Below are positions 45,325-52,275 of a DNA stretch of 52,275 nucleotides, piece after piece. Both the position numbers and the translations under genes were made by a program. This stretch comes from Brachyspira sp. G79 (GTDB lineage: Bacteria > Spirochaetota > Brachyspiria > Brachyspirales > Brachyspiraceae). Each line of letters starts with the position of its first letter. Positions within the stretch are counted from its first letter, which is position 1. The notes under the pieces are model-generated. The model searched no databases, was not told the origin of the DNA, and was given only the letters and a program-made list of their open reading frames with translations. Where the stretch lies: assembly GCF_002379365.1 (NCBI RefSeq), contig NZ_JQIU01000008.1, forward strand, positions 213,085-265,359, in the 5' to 3' direction.

Positions 45325-46137
45325 ATGGATAACAATATTGAATTAAATATAGTGCATACACCTGTTATGCTCAAAGAGGTATTAAGTTATATTCCAGAAA
45401 ATGCCAAAATAGCCATAGATGCTACATTAGGTGAGGGCGGTCATACCAAAGCTATGCTTGATTTAAATCTTGAAGTACATAGTTTTGAAAGAGACGGTAT
45501 AATACTTGATATAGCTAAAAGACGTTTGAAAGATTATTCTAATTTTCATTATTATAATAATACTTATGATAAGATGATAGAATACCTTGATGAAAAAATA
45601 ATAGGAAATGTTGATTTTATGCTATATGATTTAGGAGTATCTTTATTTCATTTTAAAAAAGCAGAGAGAGGTTTTTCTTTTAAAGATAATACAATGCTTG
45701 ACATGAGGCTTGGTATCAATGAAAAGAGTGCCTATGATGTAATAAACGGATACAGTGAAGAAGAACTAGAAAGAGTATTTAGAGATTACGGAGAGCTTAA
45801 CAATGCTAGAAAAATGGCTAGAATAATAGTAAAAGAAAGGAATAAAAGAAAAATAGAAACATCAAAAGAACTTGAAAGTATTATATTTCATAATACTGAT
45901 AAATCTCAAAGATACGGTAAAATTCACCCTGCAACATTAGTTTTTCAGGCTATAAGAATAGAGGTTAATGATGAGCTTAATATATTAGAAAAATCTATAT
46001 TAAATATACCTAATATATTAAAAAATAATGGGGTAGCTGTGATAATAAGCTATCATTCTTTGGAAGACAGAATAGTAAAGAGATTTTTTAAGGAAAATGA
46101 AAAAACAAAAATAAAGATGGTATATTTAAATTATTAA
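45325..46137 (+). CDS. rsmH: 16S rRNA (cytosine-N4)-methyltransferase RsmH, C-terminus out of frame
   Basis: RsmH methylates N4 of C1402 in 16S rRNA using S-adenosylmethionine. The 270-residue frame has the family blocks HTPVMLKEVLSYI, IDATLGEGGHTKAML (SAM-binding), ERDGIILDIAKRRL, DFMLYDLGVSLFHFKKAERGFSF (split) and RYGKIHPATLVFQAIRIEVNDEL. It then ends early at NEKTKIKMVYLNY. The missing conserved tail (NPASRSAKMRA) is encoded in the -1 frame up to 46232, beginning at about the A runs at 46100-46111. The gene is therefore either frameshifted, expressed by slippage, or carries a one-base sequence error. The FtsL-like gene follows, as in the usual mraW-ftsL order. Confidence 0.9.
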   Translation: MDNNIELNIVHTPVMLKEVLSYIPENAKIAIDATLGEGGHTKAMLDLNLEVHSFERDGIILDIAKRRLKDYSNFHYYNNTYDKMIEYLDEKIIGNVDFMLYDLGVSLFHFKKAERGFSFKDNTMLDMRLGINEKSAYDVINGYSEEELERVFRDYGELNNARKMARIIVKERNKRKIETSKELESIIFHNTDKSQRYGKIHPATLVFQAIRIEVNDELNILEKSILNIPNILKNNGVAVIISYHSLEDRIVKRFFKENEKTKIKMVYLNY

Positions 46138-46232
46138 ATAATAAGGTTAAACTTCCGACAAATGATGAAATAAAATCAAATCCTGCAAGCAGAAGTGCTA
46201 AGATGAGAGCCGTACAATTAATAAAAATATGA
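46107..46232 (+). other. displaced C-terminal segment of RsmH in the -1 frame
   Basis: Reading one base back from the rsmH frame gives KDGIFKLLNNKVKLPTNDE, then IKSNPASRSAKMRAVQLIKI and TGA at 46230-46232. The SNPASRSAKMRA block is the highly conserved family C-terminus. It has no start codon or ribosome site of its own. Restored, the protein would have about 302 residues, the normal length. Confidence 0.85.
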
Positions 46233-46266
46233 TAATAAAAAATATAATCTTATTGGAGATATGTAA

Positions 46267-46614
46267 ATGAATAAACAGCAGAATAAAACTCAATCAGATA
46301 CTCAAGAAAAGAAAACATATTCTATAGGATCTGTATTTATTGTTATAGTTATATTTGTTATAATTATAAGCATATTCACATTTGCTAGGAATGTTAAGGC
46401 TAATGATATATTAAAAGAAATTTCTGCATTGGATAAAGAAATAGAGCATTTAGAGAAAGAAGTAAAAGTACTTAGTGCTGAAGAAGCAGAATATTCATCT
46501 CCAAACAGATTTATAGAAATGGCTATAATTAATGGATTTACCTCTGTTACAGGTGATAATAATGATATTTTATATTTGAAAATAGAATCAGAAAATAAAA
46601 ATCAAAATAATTAA
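46267..46614 (+). CDS. ftsL: FtsL-like cell-division protein
   Basis: This 115-residue bitopic membrane protein has a short cytoplasmic N-terminus, one helix (about 22-42, SVFIVIVIFVIIISIFTF), a coiled coil (about 47-75, LKEISALDKEIEHLEKEVKVL) and a C-terminal tail with SPNRFIEMAIINGF. That layout and its place 34 bases after rsmH are those of FtsL, a divisome scaffold. GGAGAT precedes the ATG. Sequence conservation in FtsL is low, so position carries much of the weight. The other dcw genes (ftsI, mur) are absent; the next gene is convergent. Confidence 0.75.
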   Translation: MNKQQNKTQSDTQEKKTYSIGSVFIVIVIFVIIISIFTFARNVKANDILKEISALDKEIEHLEKEVKVLSAEEAEYSSPNRFIEMAIINGFTSVTGDNNDILYLKIESENKNQNN

Positions 46615-46620
46615 TTAAAA

Positions 46621-47583
46621 TTATTTGTTTGAATTATTAGCCTTTTTCTTTTCTATTTGTGCGATTAATGCCTTGTCTAATTCTTTAGCACTATTATAAC
46701 CCATTTGTTTAAGACGGAAATTTTTTGCTGCAGTTTCTATTAAAATACATATGTTTCTTCCAGAACGTACTGGTAGTTTTATGTATGGTATTTCAGTATT
46801 TAACATATTGTATGTCTTTTCAAAAAGCCCCATTCTGTCATACTGTTCATCATCTTTCCAATGTTCAAGTTCTACTATTAAATCAAGTCTTTTTTTATCT
46901 CTAATGGCACTCATACCAGATAATCGGCTTATATCAACAACACCTATTCCTCTAACTTCCATATTATGTTTTATAAACTCATTAGTTTTACCTATTATTC
47001 TCCCGTCTCTTAGCTTTCTGAACTCTACAGTATCATCAGAAATAAGTCTGTGCCCTTTTGATATTAATTCTAAAGTAGCTTCACTTTTACCAACCCCGCT
47101 TTTGCCAAGTATTAAAACTCCAACTCCAAAAACTTCTACAAGCCCCCCATGAATAGTAAAAGATTCTACAAACTCTTCTTCTATTAATGTCTCTATTCCT
47201 CTTATCATATCATATGTTTTTAATTCGCTAATAATAACACAGATATTATTCTTTTTGGCTATTTCTAAAAATATTTCAGGCGGCGTTATGTTATATGTAA
47301 ATATACATATAGGAATTTTGTAACTAAGCATTTCTTCAAATACGTCTATTTTATTTTCTTCATTAAGAGTAAGCACATAATTAGCCTCACCCTTACCAAA
47401 TATTTGTATTCTCTCATATGCAAAGTCTTTAAAGTATTTAAATAATGCCATGCCAGGTCTGTTTATATCACAGCTGAATATTTCATTTTCCATACCAACA
47501 AAACCTGTTAAACGCCTTATTTTTAAAAAATTATTTCTTTTTTCATTAAGATCTAGAAATTTTGATATTGATACTTTAGGCAT
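46621..47583 (-). CDS. hprK: HPr kinase/phosphorylase
   Basis: This bifunctional enzyme phosphorylates and dephosphorylates a serine of the PTS phosphocarrier HPr and so senses the metabolic state. The 320 residues include the N-terminal domain (about 1-130), and the catalytic domain with HGGLVEVFGVGVLILG, the P-loop GKSGVGKS (160-167), the SDDTVEF strand and the signature EVRGIGVVDI. AG-rich spacing is absent because its ATG overlaps the ptsN stop codon by one base (TAATG), implying coupled translation. HPr itself is not encoded here. Confidence 0.95.
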   Translation of the reverse strand: MPKVSISKFLDLNEKRNNFLKIRRLTGFVGMENEIFSCDINRPGMALFKYFKDFAYERIQIFGKGEANYVLTLNEENKIDVFEEMLSYKIPICIFTYNITPPEIFLEIAKKNNICVIISELKTYDMIRGIETLIEEEFVESFTIHGGLVEVFGVGVLILGKSGVGKSEATLELISKGHRLISDDTVEFRKLRDGRIIGKTNEFIKHNMEVRGIGVVDISRLSGMSAIRDKKRLDLIVELEHWKDDEQYDRMGLFEKTYNMLNTEIPYIKLPVRSGRNICILIETAAKNFRLKQMGYNSAKELDKALIAQIEKKKANNSNK

Positions 47584-48047
47584 TATATTTTCATTTCCTC
47601 TTTTGCAATAAGTTCCATAATTTCATCAGGCTTTTCAGCATTGATAAGTTTTTCTAAGAAATGCGGATTATCTCTTAATATCTTAGCTATTGCAGTTAAT
47701 ACTTTTAAATTTTCACTAGCAGAATTTTTAGGGGCAAGCAGCATAAATACAGCAAATACCTTTTTCTTGTCTACAGATTTGTAATTTATACCATTTTTTA
47801 TTGTTGCCACACTAAGCACTATGCTTTTTACAGCATCAGTTTTTGCATGCGGTATAGCAATACCATTACCAACTCCTGTACTCATTAGTTGTTCTCTTGC
47901 TATAATAGCATGTTCAGCATCATCTTTACTTACAAGCAAACCGCAACCGTCTAACCTTTCAACCATTTTAGAGAGAAGACGCTCTTTCTCTGTCTCTTGT
48001 ACATCTATCATTATAGATTCTTTATTTATATAATCTATCAAACTCAT
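47583..48047 (-). CDS. ptsN: PtsN-type EIIA (fructose/nitrogen family) protein
   Basis: This 154-residue single-domain EIIA protein has the phosphorylated histidine H67 in GIAIPHAKTDAV. The EIIA-2 fold is shown by REQLMSTGVGNG and VFMLLAPKNSASENLKVLTAIAKIL. Alone and next to rpoN and hpf, it matches the regulatory nitrogen PTS component PtsN rather than a sugar-import EIIA. I chose ATG 48047, because GGAGGAAG lies five bases upstream and would be translated if the TTG at 48062 were used. It sits 36 bases after hpf. Confidence 0.93.
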   Translation of the reverse strand: MSLIDYINKESIMIDVQETEKERLLSKMVERLDGCGLLVSKDDAEHAIIAREQLMSTGVGNGIAIPHAKTDAVKSIVLSVATIKNGINYKSVDKKKVFAVFMLLAPKNSASENLKVLTAIAKILRDNPHFLEKLINAEKPDEIMELIAKEEMKI

Positions 48048-48083
48048 TATTACTTCCTCCAAAATGGTTTTTATTAGTCAAAA

Positions 48084-48854
48084 TTAAATATCGAACATTC
48101 TTATTAATACAAATGAATTGTTAGATTCTTTGTATAATGCTTCCGCCTGTTCTGTAATGCTGCTTATATAAACAACAAATTTTTTATCTGTATTTTCTGT
48201 CAGATATGTAACTGCTTCACTGACATTGTATTCTTTAATAAGATAATTTTCGCTTTTACTGGCATCTATATTGTTATCTGGAGTAACATTTACTTCATCT
48301 ATATTCCAGTATTCATCATTATAATATACCTCTAATACTTTGTCATTATCTTTGAATAAAAATACTGGAAATTTTCCTATTTTTATACTGTATAGGTCAT
48401 TACCTTGTTTAATAGGAAGATAAGCCATATATGGTTTTTTATCGCTTTTAAAATGGAGTACAGCGTCTAATTCATCTAATGGTTTTTCATATATACCTGC
48501 AGAAGTTATAGAATAAGCATTATCTTCTTCATCATTTTGCATGCTTTTATCCACAACAGCTCTTTGGCTTTTATCTATGTTTCTTTCTTTTGATTTTCTT
48601 ATTTCTCTTTCTATTTTTTGAAACATAGCATCTATAGCTACATATAAATCTTTTTCTTTTTCTTTATCATGAAATACTTTTTTACCGAAAGCAATAGTTC
48701 CTTGTACAGTATATTCGCCATGCATATAATCACAGATAATATTGGCGTCTATTATTCTATCAGCATGTATTTTGATATTTTGCATCTTATTTGCTATATG
48801 TTCTCTGACATTTTTAGTAATTCTTACGTTCTTTCCAATAATATTTTGATGCAT
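48084..48854 (-). CDS. hpf: ribosome hibernation promoting factor (HPF/RaiA), unusual long form
   Basis: HPF inactivates idle ribosomes and, in long form, dimerises them. The N-terminal S30AE domain (about 1-98) is clear: IGKNVRITKNVREHIANKMQNI and DLYVAIDAMFQKIEREIRKSKER. At 256 residues it exceeds both short (about 100) and usual long (about 190) forms. After a linker, residues about 125-195 resemble a divergent HPF C-terminal domain (PLDELDAVLHF to GKFPVFLFKDNDKVLEVYYND). A further stretch, EYNVSEAVTYLTENTDKKFVVYI to the end, may be a second such unit. GGAG precedes the ATG. rpoN stops 15 bases upstream. Confidence 0.88.
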   Translation of the reverse strand: MHQNIIGKNVRITKNVREHIANKMQNIKIHADRIIDANIICDYMHGEYTVQGTIAFGKKVFHDKEKEKDLYVAIDAMFQKIEREIRKSKERNIDKSQRAVVDKSMQNDEEDNAYSITSAGIYEKPLDELDAVLHFKSDKKPYMAYLPIKQGNDLYSIKIGKFPVFLFKDNDKVLEVYYNDEYWNIDEVNVTPDNNIDASKSENYLIKEYNVSEAVTYLTENTDKKFVVYISSITEQAEALYKESNNSFVLIRMFDI

Positions 48855-48869
48855 AAAATCTCCTTTGTA

Positions 48870-50180
48870 TTATCGATTTCTTGATGAAAAAATGTTCATA
48901 CTTTTTCGGTATTTGGCTATTGTTCTTCTGGATATATCAATGCCTTCGCTTTTAAGTATTAATCTAATTTTTTCATCGCTTAGTTTAGCCTGAGAGTTTT
49001 CTATAATTCTTTTAATAATTTCTTTTACACCTCTTGAGCCAAGCCCGCCATTTATAGCCCTAGAGAAAAAATATTTTATAGAAAAAGTACCCCATACGGT
49101 ATTAAGATATTTGCCGTTAGCTATTCTGCTTACAGTAGATTCACTTAAATTAACTTCTAAAGACATATCTTTTAAAGTTAATGGCTTTATAAACTCTTTG
49201 CCGTATTCAAAGAAATCGAGCTGAAATTTAAGCAGAGCTTCGCCTATTTTTAATAAAGATTTTTTTCTTTCATTTGCTGCATTTATGAGGCTTTCCGCTT
49301 CTTTCTTTTTTTCTTTCAAAAAGTTTATACTATCTTTACTTTTCTCTCTATCTAATAGTTTAATATATTTTTTGCTAATTTTCAAGGGGGGTATAAAAGT
49401 TTCATCTGTTTTTACAATCCAAATTCCATTTTCTTTTAGTATAAAAAGTTCTGGAATTATATATTTTACAGCAGAAGTATCATATTCCCTTGCGGGGTAG
49501 GGTTCTAATGTTTGTATGAGTTTTAATGCTTTTATAACAATATCTTTTTCCACACCTATACTTGAGGCTATATAATCATATTCTTTTTTAGAAAGTTTAT
49601 CCAAATAATTTTCTACTATATTGATAGCAGTATCATATATCAACTCATTTTCTTTTGAGTCTTCCTTTTTTTTCATTTTTAATTGTATGGAAAGACATTC
49701 ATTAATATCTTTTGCAGCTACTCCGTATGGATCAAAAGTTTTTATTACAGATACTATTTTTTCTATTTCTGAAACTGAAGCATTAAGTATATTAGACATC
49801 TCTTCACTTGTGTTTTTTAAATACCCGTCATGATTTATAAAACTGCATATTTGTTCTGCAAGTTCTATTTCTTTTTTACTTTTAAAACTTATTTCTATCT
49901 GACTTTTTAAATGAGAAAATAAACTTTCTTTTCCGTTTGCAGCAGTATTCTCTATTATTGAGTCAATATCCGATGAAGATGATTTTGAAGTGTATTTATC
50001 CTTTACATCATACTCCAAAAATGGATTATCTTCCATTGCTTTTTCTATCTTTTCTTTTAATTCCGCAGCATTTGAAGATATAACATCAAGCCATAATCTA
50101 GTTTGATAGTTGAGCCTTAAATCATTTTTGATAGCCGTTCTTATAGATGTGTTTGCTGATAAAGATGTATTATTAACCAT
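48870..50180 (-). CDS. rpoN: RNA polymerase sigma-54 factor
   Basis: RpoN directs polymerase to -24/-12 promoters and needs activator ATPases. Region I is divergent (NYQTRLWLDVISSNAAELKEKI to ENPFLEYD-like DNPFLEYD). The core-binding domain and the DNA-binding domain follow, with the helix-turn-helix SLEVNLSESTVSRIANGKYL and the RpoN box near the end, SRRTIAKYRKSM, close to the canonical ARRTVAKYRE. I use ATG 50180 (436 residues); a TTG nine bases upstream is possible. The start overlaps the end of the DUF4132 gene by eight bases. No bacterial enhancer-binding protein gene is in the window. Confidence 0.93.
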   Translation of the reverse strand: MVNNTSLSANTSIRTAIKNDLRLNYQTRLWLDVISSNAAELKEKIEKAMEDNPFLEYDVKDKYTSKSSSSDIDSIIENTAANGKESLFSHLKSQIEISFKSKKEIELAEQICSFINHDGYLKNTSEEMSNILNASVSEIEKIVSVIKTFDPYGVAAKDINECLSIQLKMKKKEDSKENELIYDTAINIVENYLDKLSKKEYDYIASSIGVEKDIVIKALKLIQTLEPYPAREYDTSAVKYIIPELFILKENGIWIVKTDETFIPPLKISKKYIKLLDREKSKDSINFLKEKKKEAESLINAANERKKSLLKIGEALLKFQLDFFEYGKEFIKPLTLKDMSLEVNLSESTVSRIANGKYLNTVWGTFSIKYFFSRAINGGLGSRGVKEIIKRIIENSQAKLSDEKIRLILKSEGIDISRRTIAKYRKSMNIFSSRNR

Positions 50181-52218
50181 AAAAACCAATAGATAAATAA
50201 TATATCAATGTGCTTATAAATCTATGAGATATTTTATAAGGAGATATATTAACTCCGAATCTGTTATGATCTTCTAGCTTGTAAAACTTTATATTATCAA
50301 TTTCTATATCTTCATCATAGAGACTGCAGTTTATTTCTGCCGCTATTTTTAGCACATCATCTAATAAATAATATGATACATGTTCTTCAAAATATTCTAC
50401 TTTCATATCTAGTTCTTTTGATAATTTTTCCATATATTCAAAAGATAACTGTTTATTTTTTAAACAAACTATAGCATCATTTTCTATATCATCTTCTTTT
50501 AGAAAATATCTTTTTAATTTTATCTGTTCTACAGGCTGATTTATTTCATACAGCTCTAATTGATAAGCCCAAATTTTTTGATAATCTTCATCTTTATCAA
50601 TAGGGTGATATAATGTTATATAATACTTTATATTTTTAGGCAGTTCGTATAAGTCTTCATCTATAGAAATTAAAGAGCCGTCCTCCATATATCTGAAGCA
50701 TTCTATTAAATTATTATCCTCATCATATACGCCCCAAATAAATGCAAGAGTGAAATACTGCATAACGGGATTCTCTACAAATACTTCAAAAAAAGTTTCA
50801 TAGTCCCATTTTCTTCCATTAAACATAACTTTTTTTAATTTTTCTTTCTGATATGTAATTATAGCCTCTAATGAATTACGTATATTAACTAAATCCATTT
50901 TTGCATTTTTTACTCTCTCCTCATCATCTCCTTCTATAGCATCTGGAAGTTCTTTTATTATTTTGTGATTAGAGTTATCTATTATTTCCAAATATGAGTC
51001 ACTTAAAAGCTGAAGTGTAAAACTTTGTTTGCCGTAATTAATAATTTTGTTTCTTTCAGTATTAAATCCTAAATTTGGAAGTACTTTATCAAATAAATTA
51101 TCTATAGGTATATTTAAACATTCTGAAGCCTTTTTAAATGATTCTATAGCTGCATTTTTTAATTTTTTGTTCTTTGACATATATATAATATGATTTATTA
51201 TCATAAGAGCAAATTTTTCACCATTCATAGCTATTGCAGGTATTATATATGCTGCTAGAGATGATTTGAAATTATCATGCCAGTATTCTATTTTGTCATA
51301 TAAATTTACTATTTGATTATAGTCAGCATAAATACAGTAGGGTATAATAATATTCTTTTTGTTTTCATCAGCACCATTATCTATCCAGTATCTGTATACA
51401 TTTTCAAGAGCAGCCCTAAAAGAAGGCATATCAAATAAATCAGCAATCTTATCGATATCCTTTATTCTATACGGCTCTTCAAGAAGCATATATTCAAGAA
51501 GTATATATTTCATGACTATTACAGGTACTTTTGTTTTTTTATCCTTTCTCAAAACTACATCAGATATTAATGCCTTATCTATAAAATCAATAATATGTTC
51601 ATAATTCTCATCATAATAATCATCTATATATTGTATTACATCATCTATTGTTTGAAATTTAAAACTTTTTCTGTTATAGTTCCATCTTTTTATGATATTC
51701 TTTAAATGAAACTGCACATCTTCTCTGTAGGCATGTATACTGCTTTCTACATAAGGTCTGGAATTGTACTCATCTTTTTCTATTAATTCTAAAGCACATT
51801 TTAATACATCTTTGTTTTTTAAATGAAGTACATAGCATAGTGCCGAGTAATTTGTTACTGCGGCTTTATCTTTTCTGTATAACATTTCTAAAAAATCTGA
51901 TAAGGCATAACTTTTATGCGAAACTGCTTTCAAGAACTTTTTATCATGAAATAAATCTATTACATAATCAGTATTTTTGTTTATAAGTTTGAGAATATAC
52001 TGCTGTTTAAATATATATATAGGATAGCTGTAAATATATGTTATTATTAAATCTTTTAAATCTAAATCATACCCCTCAAGATATTCTAATACTTCTTTTA
52101 ATTTTATATTATAAAACTCTTTTTTATCTCTAATCATTAATGGTATGGCAAGATTATAAGGCATAGCTTTTAATAAACCTCTTACTATTTTTCTCGCCTT
52201 TTCATTATAGTCATACAT
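50173..52218 (-). CDS. DUF4132-like protein overlapping rpoN
   Basis: This 681-residue soluble protein is mostly alpha-helical, with HEAT-like helical repeats over about 1-420. The C-terminal part (about 470-620) resembles DUF4132, found in MolR/WGR-linked proteins: RNSLEAIITYQKEKLKKVMF, GRKWDYETFFEVF, an FIWGVYDEDNNLIECFRYMED strand pair, YYITLYHPIDKDEDY and the EQIKLKRYF block. There is no WGR domain, signal or membrane segment. Function is unknown. ATG 52218 is preferred over TTG 52221, though no ribosome site is visible. The 8-base overlap suggests translation coupled to rpoN. The family call is moderate. Confidence 0.72.
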   Translation of the reverse strand: MYDYNEKARKIVRGLLKAMPYNLAIPLMIRDKKEFYNIKLKEVLEYLEGYDLDLKDLIITYIYSYPIYIFKQQYILKLINKNTDYVIDLFHDKKFLKAVSHKSYALSDFLEMLYRKDKAAVTNYSALCYVLHLKNKDVLKCALELIEKDEYNSRPYVESSIHAYREDVQFHLKNIIKRWNYNRKSFKFQTIDDVIQYIDDYYDENYEHIIDFIDKALISDVVLRKDKKTKVPVIVMKYILLEYMLLEEPYRIKDIDKIADLFDMPSFRAALENVYRYWIDNGADENKKNIIIPYCIYADYNQIVNLYDKIEYWHDNFKSSLAAYIIPAIAMNGEKFALMIINHIIYMSKNKKLKNAAIESFKKASECLNIPIDNLFDKVLPNLGFNTERNKIINYGKQSFTLQLLSDSYLEIIDNSNHKIIKELPDAIEGDDEERVKNAKMDLVNIRNSLEAIITYQKEKLKKVMFNGRKWDYETFFEVFVENPVMQYFTLAFIWGVYDEDNNLIECFRYMEDGSLISIDEDLYELPKNIKYYITLYHPIDKDEDYQKIWAYQLELYEINQPVEQIKLKRYFLKEDDIENDAIVCLKNKQLSFEYMEKLSKELDMKVEYFEEHVSYYLLDDVLKIAAEINCSLYDEDIEIDNIKFYKLEDHNRFGVNISPYKISHRFISTLIYYLSIGFYG

Positions 52219-52275
52219 CAATATTATAATTTTTGATGCGAATATTATTTCATTACTTAGTGCAATGTTTATATT

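Noticed and set aside
46099..46106. Classical -1 ribosomal frameshift heptamer (A-AAA-AAC) in rsmH
   Set aside because: The heptamer exists, but the zero frame reads GAA-AAA-ACA, not AAA-AAC, so it is out of register for the standard mechanism. Simple slippage or base error remains possible.
1..52275. tRNA, rRNA, tmRNA, CRISPR arrays, prophage or transposase genes
   Set aside because: No G/C-rich structured RNA gene, regularly spaced repeat array, or mobile-element protein was recognised on either strand; small RNA genes could still be missed by eye.

Overview
The window is very AT-rich, low-GC bacterial DNA, densely packed with genes. KdsA, LolC/LolD, an ExbD/TolR protein and lipoproteins point to a diderm. 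Together with RpoN, split transketolase, HPr kinase and a dispersed repeat with a conserved TGC-GTCTTT core, this best fits an intestinal spirochaete of the genus Brachyspira. That assignment is inference from gene content and composition. No rRNA, tRNA, CRISPR array or intact transposase gene was seen.

Left part (1-13.0 kb): a 567-base AT-rich lead-in, then pheS-pheT and a small phosphoribosyltransferase. A divergent gene of unknown function (possible HEPN fold) follows. Next are lolC-lolD, an ABC exporter, and a complete dTDP-L-rhamnose operon (rfbC-rfbD-rfbA-rfbB), so much of this block serves envelope and surface-sugar synthesis.

13.0-25.1 kb: an orphan ExbD and a secreted CAP-domain protein (minus strand), a repeat element, an M30-like zinc metallopeptidase lipoprotein, acetate kinase, a HepT/MntA-type toxin-antitoxin pair and an orphan peptide-binding lipoprotein. 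A DUF4253 protein, a second repeat copy, a YheO-type regulator divergent from a PatB-type C-S lyase plus a DAACS symporter, and a secreted PepSY-like protein complete the block.

25.2-39.7 kb (mostly minus strand): an RluA-type pseudouridine synthase, glycogen synthesis genes glgC and glgA with two tandem HAD phosphatases and a DJ-1-like protein between them, and greA. A sucrose locus follows (scrB and scrA, with divergent scrR and a LacI-type operator), then a GH3 beta-glucosidase and a GNAT acetyltransferase. This block stores and uses carbohydrate.

39.8-52.3 kb: kdsA, a repeat copy, an SpsF-like cytidylyltransferase, a GIY-YIG protein, two-subunit transketolase, two tiny BFD-like iron-sulfur proteins and an HdeD-like membrane protein. 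After a degraded repeat copy comes rsmH, whose conserved C-terminus is displaced into the -1 frame, followed by an FtsL-like protein. Last is a minus-strand cluster DUF4132-rpoN-hpf-ptsN-hprK that links sigma-54, ribosome hibernation and phosphotransfer regulation.

The observations most worth following are the rsmH frame break, the repeat family with inverted ends (one copy carrying a promoter-like sequence), the unusual HPF C-terminus, the DJ-1 protein lacking its cysteine, the possible HEPN protein at 4.5 kb, and the paired direct repeats at the patB promoter.
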